Below, one piece after another: positions 5,783 through 10,933 of a DNA stretch of 10,933 nucleotides; positions within the stretch are counted from its first letter, which is position 1, and every line of letters begins with the position of its first letter. A program made the position numbers and the translations under genes. Origin of the DNA: an uncultured Lachnospiraceae bacterium (GTDB lineage: Bacteria; Bacillota; Clostridia; Lachnospirales; Lachnospiraceae); NCBI GenBank assembly GCA_900549995.1, contig URQQ01000101.1:1-10933 (forward strand), read 5' to 3'. The notes beneath the pieces were generated by a model, which worked only from the letters and a program-made list of their open reading frames with translations, did no database searches and was not told the origin of the DNA.

Positions 5783-5809
5783 TCTACTATCCATGCCATG
5801 AAAAATCAA
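5781..5809 (-). promoter_or_regulatory. Sigma-A promoter of tetR
   Basis: On the - strand TTGATT (5809-5804), a 17-bp spacer and TAGAAT (5786-5781). The -35 box is 16 bp behind the stop codon of the permease gene. Transcription would begin near 5774, inside the palindrome. Confidence 0.7.
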
Positions 5810-5824
5810 GAGTTACCGGATCAT

Positions 5825-8374
5825 TTATTCGTTTCTGATTCTTTCTACCACACTTTCCCTGTTCAACCGCTGAAACTGATATTTCGGAATTGCATAAGCG
5901 ATCAGCAGAAGAAGCGGCATCATAAGAAAACAGGGCCAGACGGTCATTTCAATATGGAAGAAAAATGCGGAACCTACGGTATGGGAGATCAGTTTTTCTG
6001 CAAACAGATACACAATGAGTATTGCAAGTATAAATGCGCCGCCAAGATAGATACAGCCTTCTGCGACAAGCATTTTGCAGATTTGGGATCTGGTCATTCC
6101 CACAACTTCCAGCAGTGCCAGCTCTTTTTTCCGGCTCAGAACGGAGGCTGCCGTTGTGTTGAAAAAATTCATGATACCGATAAATGCAAGGATTACTACG
6201 AGGCAGCCGCCGATCAGGTAGTATTTTTGGATATATTTCTGAAAACTTTCCTGCATATCAAGCACGGAGAAGACGTTGAGGAGTGGATAATCTTTCAGGA
6301 CAGTATGATCGATATACTGTTTGATTTCCTGTTCTGCGTTCTTCCGGGCATCAATTGTCGCGTACATGGCAGAATTTTCTCCGGTATAAGTGATAAATTC
6401 TGATTCGGGTACGATCACGGTCAGATAGAATAAATCTGAATAGGGGTAATCAAGGGCGTATGGCATGATCGCTTCCCCAAGTACCGTGTAATCTTTTTCG
6501 TTTCCGCTTTGGTAGTCCATGTGGAACGTTTCCCCGATCTGATAGTAAGATGTAGGATTCTCACTGCGGCTGTCATTATAATCTACAATCACATACTTGC
6601 CGGATTTAAAATCTTCCCAGGAGCAGGGGGTATCCCTCCATTCCAGTTTCTCAAAAACAGATTCTGTGATGCCCAGGAAGTGAATATTTATTCTCTGTTC
6701 TGCCTGCAGGTTCTTGAAGAGTCCGGTTTCATAATCAGACCAGTATTGGCTGTATTTTTCCGCATTCTTTTCAAAAGTGTCTGTCAGGTGTGGCTCCATT
6801 TCGTGTTGCTCATCAGAATAATATACATATCCGGTGCTCTTTGTTTTTGGACATCCGTCCAGCAGAGTTCTGATTTCAGGGGTCACTCCATGGAAATTGG
6901 TCGTATTCAGGCTGCTTGTCATCTGATCCACCTGAAAATCAGCTGCCAGAAATATTCTTTTATAAGAGTCAAAGTCGTATCCCCGGACAAGAAGGAAGAT
7001 ACAGTTTACGACTACCATGGAGAGGGCGATAGACAGCATGACGATCATCCCTTTCTTAAAGTTGCGAAGCATGTTCTGGACGGCCATTCCCCACCATGTG
7101 ACAGAAGTGTTCTTTTTGACCTTTTTGCGGGTCTGGCTGCTTTCTGACAGCCGGAGTGCTTCCACGGGAGACACTTTTTCAACGACCCGGCATGCCTGAA
7201 GGCTGGACAGATAAACAGTCACAAGTGTGAACAGTCCTGCCGCGATGAAAATCAGAGGGTTGGCAGAAACAACTGTCATTGACGTCATTTCCGCATCCGC
7301 GCTGATCTGTGCATTCTGGGTCAGGGAAGGAGCCATAAGGACGCCTGCTCCATAGCCTAGGACAAGACCGAGGGGGATTCCGGCGGCGGAAAGGCGCCAT
7401 GCCTGCATCCGGACAATCCGTTTCAGCTGTTTCCCGGTGGTTCCCACATTTTTCAGCAGTCCATAAGCCCGGAGATCTGTTTTTACAGAAATACTGAAAA
7501 TATTATAGATGATCAGATAACCGACAAGCAGGATCAAGAGGATTGCGACGAGCACAGAGCTGAATGAGAAGGAGTCTTCTTCCATTAAGTTGTAAGCCGG
7601 ATTGATTTCGAACCCTGTCCCCAGCTCTGAAAATCCTGCGTTTTTCTGCAGGTGTTCTGTCTTTTCTTCAAGACGCCACAGATTTTTATACCAGAGGACG
7701 CATTCTTTTCCGCCGTTTGGGATGCCGTTTTCCAAGTCCTTTTTTGATGGAGCGGGACAGTTTTTTTCTGCGTAATCTTCGGAGACCCAGATGATCTGTG
7801 CAAGGACGGCTTTATCCGCTTCCCAGTAGCCGCACAGTTGAAAGGTATCTGTTCTCACTTCATTTCGGAGCGGATTTATTTCATAGGTAATTGTCACCTC
7901 TGTTCCCAGTTCATGAGGGAGGCCAAGGGCATCCAGCACCAGAGTACTGACTGCAGCTTCGTCTGCTGATTCAGGAAGACGGCCGGTAGTGGGAAGAGTA
8001 TTGAAACTTTCCGCAAAATTACTGTCCCCGGAACGGACTTCAGCAGAGAAGCTGAACCGCTGGTCCAGGACACTGCCTAAAAAAGTCCCAAGACCGTACC
8101 TTTCAATACTGTCATCCGCATCCATTGCTGCCGCTGCCTGCTGCTGCTCCTTTACTGTCAGCTCTTGCGCAATTACATGGGAAGAGCACATAAACTGTTT
8201 GATATCTGTTGCCCGCCGTGAAAGGATGAGCGAGACCGATCCCATAAACAGACTTGTAAATAGAAGAGAAGTCAGCAGAATCGCAAGGACTGCAATGATG
8301 TTCCGTCCCCGGTTCATTTTCATAAAACGCTTTGTCAGCAGGCGGAGTGTGTCTTTATTTTCTACTTTTACCAT
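5825..8374 (-). CDS. ABC transporter permease, FtsX/MacB-like, two large extracellular domains
   Basis: Membrane subunit of the ATPase encoded just upstream. The 849-aa product has about eight membrane helices: near 25-50, 271-297, 331-352, 371-395, 432-463, 718-740, 770-793 and 811-830. Two large loops, about 51-270 and 464-717, would lie outside the cell. The core after each loop resembles an FtsX domain, with the motifs LRAYGLLKNVGTTGKQL (301-317) and KKELALLEVVGMTRSQI (749-765) at the same place in each half, so the protein is an internal duplication. Family members of this type act as mechanical or lipid/peptide-handling transporters rather than simple importers; in Firmicutes many serve antimicrobial-peptide resistance or envelope stress. 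The ATG at 8374 follows AAGGAGGG and starts 13 bp behind the ATPase stop, so the two genes are cotranscribed. The substrate cannot be inferred. No clear terminator is seen behind it. Confidence 0.93.
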   Translation of the reverse strand: MVKVENKDTLRLLTKRFMKMNRGRNIIAVLAILLTSLLFTSLFMGSVSLILSRRATDIKQFMCSSHVIAQELTVKEQQQAAAAMDADDSIERYGLGTFLGSVLDQRFSFSAEVRSGDSNFAESFNTLPTTGRLPESADEAAVSTLVLDALGLPHELGTEVTITYEINPLRNEVRTDTFQLCGYWEADKAVLAQIIWVSEDYAEKNCPAPSKKDLENGIPNGGKECVLWYKNLWRLEEKTEHLQKNAGFSELGTGFEINPAYNLMEEDSFSFSSVLVAILLILLVGYLIIYNIFSISVKTDLRAYGLLKNVGTTGKQLKRIVRMQAWRLSAAGIPLGLVLGYGAGVLMAPSLTQNAQISADAEMTSMTVVSANPLIFIAAGLFTLVTVYLSSLQACRVVEKVSPVEALRLSESSQTRKKVKKNTSVTWWGMAVQNMLRNFKKGMIVMLSIALSMVVVNCIFLLVRGYDFDSYKRIFLAADFQVDQMTSSLNTTNFHGVTPEIRTLLDGCPKTKSTGYVYYSDEQHEMEPHLTDTFEKNAEKYSQYWSDYETGLFKNLQAEQRINIHFLGITESVFEKLEWRDTPCSWEDFKSGKYVIVDYNDSRSENPTSYYQIGETFHMDYQSGNEKDYTVLGEAIMPYALDYPYSDLFYLTVIVPESEFITYTGENSAMYATIDARKNAEQEIKQYIDHTVLKDYPLLNVFSVLDMQESFQKYIQKYYLIGGCLVVILAFIGIMNFFNTTAASVLSRKKELALLEVVGMTRSQICKMLVAEGCIYLGGAFILAILIVYLFAEKLISHTVGSAFFFHIEMTVWPCFLMMPLLLLIAYAIPKYQFQRLNRESVVERIRNE

Positions 8375-8387
8375 AGGACATCCCTCC

Positions 8388-9071
8388 TTACATTGACGGT
8401 CTGCTGTCAGACACGATCTTGCCGTCTTCTATACGGAGAATCCGGTCTGCTAGCTGTGCAATTTCTTCATTGTGGGTGATCATGACAATGGTCTGGTGGA
8501 AGAGTTCACACGTTACCTTCAGTAATCCGAGAACATCCTGGCTTGTCCTGGAATCCAGATTGCCGGTTGGCTCATCCGCCAGCAGAATGGCTGGTTTGGA
8601 GGCAAGCGCTCTTGCGATTGCGACTCTCTGCTGCTGTCCGCCTGACAATGCGCTTGGAAGGTTCTCAAGTTTCTGATCAAGTCCGAGCGTTTCAATGATA
8701 TCATCAATGTATTCTTTTTCCGGGGTTTTTCCATCCAGTCTGACCGGGAGGATAATGTTCTCCCATACATTCAGCATGGGGACAAGATTATACTGCTGAA
8801 AGACAAACCCGATATTCCGCCGTCGGAAGATGGTCAGCTGTTCATCGGTCATGGCACTTAATTCCTGCCCGTCAACAGTGACACTTCCTGAGGTTGGTAC
8901 ATCAAGTCCGCCGATCATATGTAAAAGTGTTGATTTCCCGCTCCCGGACGTCCCCACAATGGCGGCAAACTCTCCCTTCATTACAGAAAGAGTTACACCA
9001 TCCAGTGCACGGACTTCGGTTTCATTTTTTCCATATATTTTCCGTAAATTCGTTGTTTTTAATATTTCCAT
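8388..9071 (-). CDS. ABC transporter ATP-binding protein, MacB/LolD-like
   Basis: Cytoplasmic ATPase that powers the permease encoded next. All nucleotide-binding motifs are intact in the 227-aa product: Walker A GTSGSGKST (40-48), Q-loop Q92 in FVFQQYNL, signature LSGGQQQR (142-149), Walker B AILLADE (161-167) with catalytic E167, D-loop GNLD (170-173) and switch H200 in ITHN. The N-terminal start MEILKTTNLRKIYG and the short length are typical of the family that pairs with FtsX-like permeases. AGGAGG (9082-9077) lies five bases before the ATG. It is separated from the kinase gene upstream by 99 bp holding an intrinsic terminator and a candidate promoter, so the transporter pair seems to be its own unit. 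Confidence 0.96.
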   Translation of the reverse strand: MEILKTTNLRKIYGKNETEVRALDGVTLSVMKGEFAAIVGTSGSGKSTLLHMIGGLDVPTSGSVTVDGQELSAMTDEQLTIFRRRNIGFVFQQYNLVPMLNVWENIILPVRLDGKTPEKEYIDDIIETLGLDQKLENLPSALSGGQQQRVAIARALASKPAILLADEPTGNLDSRTSQDVLGLLKVTCELFHQTIVMITHNEEIAQLADRILRIEDGKIVSDSRPSM

Positions 9072-9082
9072 ATCTGCCTCCT

Positions 9083-9119
9083 AAAAAAGTCTGCATTGTT
9101 TTTCTACAATACAGACTTT
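9083..9119 (-). terminator. Intrinsic terminator between kinase and ABC genes
   Basis: On the - strand AAAGTCTGTATTGT (9119-9106) pairs with ACAATGCAGACTTT (9099-9086) along 14 bp with one G-U pair and a six-base loop, followed by a run of six T (9088-9083). The T-run touches the AGGAGG of the ATPase gene. It should stop transcripts coming from the response regulator and kinase genes. Confidence 0.8.
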
Positions 9120-9168
9120 ATCATATGAATGTTTCCAGCCGGTTTCTGAAATATCACAGTTTTGAAAC
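9120..9168 (-). promoter_or_regulatory. Candidate regulated promoter of the ABC transporter genes
   Basis: On the - strand TATGAT (9125-9120) is a fair -10 box, but the -35 position holds only CAGAAA, as often seen at promoters needing an activator. Upstream, TTTCAAAAC (9167-9159) and TTTCAGAAAC (9151-9142) are direct repeats 16 bp apart, a possible site for an OmpR-type regulator. Start would be near 9113, inside the first arm of the terminator. Confidence 0.4.
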
Positions 9169-9170
9169 TT

Positions 9171-10067
9171 TTACAGCATCAAAAAAACAGAGAAGACAGA
9201 ACCCTTACCTTTTTCGGATGTTACTTTTATATACCCTTTTTGTGCCTGAATAATTTCCCGGGCAAGATACAGGCCGATTCCCACACCGGGCTGGTCTGCG
9301 GCAGAGAGACTTCTGTAAAACCGGGTAAAAATAAGCGGAATCTCAGATTCCTCGATTCCCGGGCCGGTATCTTCGATATCGATCCGGGCAAAGAAGGAGT
9401 ATTTCTCTGCCCGGATGGCAACCCGCCCTCCTTCAGGGGTATACTTGATTGCATTATCGACAATATTCGACAGAGCCTCTAAGGTCCATTTGAAATCAAA
9501 GAGTGCATCAATGTCTGTCTGGCAGACTGAAAGAATGATTTGCTTTTCATGCGCCATCGCAGCAGACTCCTGGCTGATCATCTGGAGTAACTTTGACAGT
9601 TGATTTCTCACCGGGTGTACAGTGATAATTCCGCTTTCCATCCGGGAAAGCTTTACAAGAGACTGGATCAGGAAATCCAGTTTTTCCGTCTGTCCCTGAA
9701 GGATCTCGATGGTTTCCGAAGAGGCATTTCCCTCTTCCTTTAAAAGTTCAGAGTAAATCTTCAGGTTGGAGATGGGAGTCAGTGTCTGGTGGGCAATATC
9801 AGAGATCAGTCCCTGGATGACCGCTTTTTGCTGGTGCTGATTTTCTTTGGCGAGCAGGCTGTCATCCAGATACCGCTTCAGACTGTTTTCAAGCGCTGAC
9901 AGCTTCGTCTCCGAAATTTCGCCGCGTTTGAGTGTTCCGTTTAATGCCTGGTCGACCAGTGCCTGGAGCCGTCCAATCAGCCGGTGTTCCCTGCGGCTGA
10001 AATACAGGTACCAGAGGAGTCCGGACAGAAGAAAGATTAAGAAAGTAAAAATGACAGTTTTCATCAT
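9171..10067 (-). CDS. Sensor histidine kinase with one membrane helix
   Basis: Autokinase partner of the response regulator encoded upstream. From the ATG at 10067 (ATGA overlap with the regulator stop) it has 298 aa; a frame five codons longer starts at 10082 but has no better binding site. There is one clear membrane helix (about 3-23, VIFTFLIFLLSGLLWYLYF) and no extracellular sensor domain. The dimer and phosphoacceptor region follows with H93 in SDIAHQTLTPISNLK, then the ATPase domain: N box NIVDNAIKY (201-209), G1 DTGPGIEE (233-240), F box IFTRFYR and G2 GVGIGLYLA (261-269). All catalytic parts are present. Kinases with so little outside the cell, beside ABC genes, usually sense through their transporter, as BceS or GraS do. 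The signal is unknown. Confidence 0.94.
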   Translation of the reverse strand: MMKTVIFTFLIFLLSGLLWYLYFSRREHRLIGRLQALVDQALNGTLKRGEISETKLSALENSLKRYLDDSLLAKENQHQQKAVIQGLISDIAHQTLTPISNLKIYSELLKEEGNASSETIEILQGQTEKLDFLIQSLVKLSRMESGIITVHPVRNQLSKLLQMISQESAAMAHEKQIILSVCQTDIDALFDFKWTLEALSNIVDNAIKYTPEGGRVAIRAEKYSFFARIDIEDTGPGIEESEIPLIFTRFYRSLSAADQPGVGIGLYLAREIIQAQKGYIKVTSEKGKGSVFSVFLML

Positions 10068-10747
10068 ATTTTTACCGCCCATGTATATCCGATTCCATAG
10101 ACTGTTTTGATATATTCAGGATTTTTGGAATCATTTTCAAGCTTATCCCGGAGGCGTTTGACTGCAACTGTGAGGGCATGTTCATCCACATATTCGGTAT
10201 CCCCCTGCCAGATCATGTCGATCAGGTAACTTCTTTTCAGAGTCGCGCCCTGGTTTTCGCAGAGAATTCTCAGCAGTTTCTGTTCTGTCTTACTCAGATC
10301 GACGGGCTGTCCGTCTTTCAGGAATTCCATTTTATCGAAATCAAAGTCGAACAGGTCAATTTTGATATGGGATTTATTGGCGGATTCTTTTCCCCGAAGC
10401 TGCACCGCGACCCTTGCTCTTAAAACCATCAGGCTGAACGGTTTGGTGATGTAATCATTTGCGCCTGCCTCAAGCCCTGTTACAATGTCAAGTTCCATAT
10501 TGTTGACCGTAATCAGGATGACAGGAGTCTTTCGTGTTCTTCGGAGCTCCTTCACAAAATCAATCCCGTTTCCATCGGGAAGGCTGACATCCAGAAGAAT
10601 TAAGGAGACCGGCTGTTCTCTCAGTACAATTCGTGCATCTTTCAGCGTCTGGCACTGAAAAAATGTGTAGGATTCATTTTTTAAAGCAAGACGGATGCCG
10701 TCATTTAATCGTTTATCATCTTCGATGATTAAAATATTCTGGTTCAT
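10064..10747 (-). CDS. OmpR/PhoB-family response regulator
   Basis: Two-domain DNA-binding regulator of 227 aa. The receiver domain (1-118) has the acidic pocket E9-D10-D11, phosphoacceptor D53 in LILLDVSLPDG, T80 and K102 in YITKPFS, so it should be phosphorylatable. The winged-helix domain (about 125-227) shows TEQKLLRILCENQG and the recognition helix VDEHALTVAVKRLRDKLE, ending with the usual YIKTVYGIGYTW. It is the first gene of the regulator-kinase pair; its TGA overlaps the kinase ATG. The ATG at 10747 is preceded by GGAAAGG, a moderate binding site. Its likely targets are the ABC genes downstream and perhaps its own promoter. Confidence 0.96.
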   Translation of the reverse strand: MNQNILIIEDDKRLNDGIRLALKNESYTFFQCQTLKDARIVLREQPVSLILLDVSLPDGNGIDFVKELRRTRKTPVILITVNNMELDIVTGLEAGANDYITKPFSLMVLRARVAVQLRGKESANKSHIKIDLFDFDFDKMEFLKDGQPVDLSKTEQKLLRILCENQGATLKRSYLIDMIWQGDTEYVDEHALTVAVKRLRDKLENDSKNPEYIKTVYGIGYTWAVKI

Positions 10748-10788
10748 AGATTCGACCTTTCCGGAATGTATGTTGTACTTACATAGGT

Positions 10789-10817
10789 ATTTTACGTGAA
10801 AATGAAAAAAATGTAAA
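10789..10817 (-). promoter_or_regulatory. Sigma-A promoter of the response regulator gene
   Basis: On the - strand TTTACA (10817-10812), 17 bp, TAAAAT (10794-10789). Start near 10782, giving a leader of about 35 nt. An imperfect inverted repeat, TATGT and ACATA seven bases apart, lies directly behind and might bind a regulator. It is back to back with the ssrA promoter. Confidence 0.6.
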
Positions 10818-10831
10818 GTTATCTGAATGCC

Positions 10832-10860
10832 TTGACTTTGCGGAATCTTTTCTATAGAAT
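10832..10860 (+). promoter_or_regulatory. Sigma-A promoter of ssrA
   Basis: TTGACT (10832-10837), a 17-bp spacer and TAGAAT (10855-10860). Transcription would start near 10867, about a dozen bases before the mature tmRNA 5' end, leaving a short leader for RNase P to remove. Confidence 0.85.
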
Positions 10861-10879
10861 AAAGAATGATCTAATCTGA

Positions 10880-10933
10880 GGGCTTGTACTGGTTTCGACA
10901 GGGGTCTTGAAGATGGAGAAGCTATCCGCAGGC
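10880..10933 (+). ncRNA. ssrA: tmRNA, 5' end only (cut by window edge)
   Basis: Transfer-messenger RNA, which enters stalled ribosomes with SmpB and adds a degradation tag. The segment starting GGGCTTGTACTGGTTTCGAC is the conserved 5' tRNA-like end: a 7-nt acceptor strand (GGGCTTG), then the CTGG-TTTCGAC-AGGGG block, the counterpart of E. coli CUGGAUUCGACGGG. The exact 5' end is uncertain by one or two bases (10879 or 10880). The tag reading frame, pseudoknots and 3' end lie beyond the window. A good promoter lies 20 bases upstream. It is on the same strand as rnr-smpB, about 9.2 kb away from smpB. Confidence 0.92.

Noticed and set aside
5798..7147. + strand frames of about 200 aa opposite the permease gene
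   Set aside because: Cys/His/Phe-rich translations with no domain pattern; shadows of the 849-aa permease.
10880..10933. ssrA as the integration site of an island filling the window
   Set aside because: Integrases that use ssrA normally insert at its 3' end; here the genes lie on the 5' side, and no integrase or direct repeat was found.
1..10933. CRISPR array, tRNA, rRNA, insertion sequence or toxin-antitoxin pair
   Set aside because: No regularly spaced repeats, no cloverleaf sequence other than the tmRNA end, and no transposase or toxin-like pair seen on either strand.

Overview
The window looks like chromosomal DNA from a moderate-GC Firmicute of class Clostridia, most likely Lachnospiraceae-like. 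The reasons are strong AGGAGG-type ribosome binding sites on almost every gene, a CIRCE-type heat-shock operator, a clostridial CarD-like regulator, an rnr-smpB cluster with tmRNA nearby, and a VraFG/MacB-like ABC transporter with its own two-component system. I see no insertion sequence, integrase, phage gene or CRISPR array.

Left edge (1-2026, + strand): the 3' part of rnr (RNase R), smpB, and a small unidentified acidic protein gene form one co-directional unit. It ends at a strong bidirectional terminator. RNase R, SmpB and tmRNA act together in rescuing stalled ribosomes and removing the defective mRNA.

Middle (2039-5809, - strand): a small heat-shock protein gene whose promoter is overlapped by a half-degenerate CIRCE site; a CarD-like RNA polymerase-binding regulator with a PerR/Fur-like 7-1-7 palindrome over its -10 element and an out-of-frame, protein-like tail behind its stop codon; and a tetR-ilvB pair. 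TetR probably controls itself through a near-perfect 20-bp palindrome at its transcription start. It may also control the acetolactate synthase gene downstream through a related GTAC-centred site. A perfect 16-bp hairpin lies between tetR and ilvB.

Right part (5825-10817, - strand): response regulator, histidine kinase, ABC ATPase and an 849-aa two-ectodomain permease, transcribed in that order. The regulator and kinase overlap by ATGA. An intrinsic terminator sits directly before the ribosome binding site of the ATPase gene, and a candidate -10 element abuts its 5' arm. The sensor and transporter halves therefore look like separately controlled units. The module resembles systems for antimicrobial-peptide or envelope-stress response; the substrate cannot be read from sequence.

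Right edge (10832-10933, + strand): a near-consensus sigma-A promoter drives ssrA (tmRNA), of which only the first ~54 nt lie in the window. About 8.9 kb of mainly opposite-strand genes therefore separates rnr-smpB from ssrA, two loci that are often close neighbours in Firmicutes. Nothing here is clearly a new defence or mobile system. The most unusual points are the carD 3' overlap reading frame, the promoter/terminator nesting before the ABC genes, the tetR-ilvB regulatory layout with its large hairpin, and the Cys-rich insert in IlvB.
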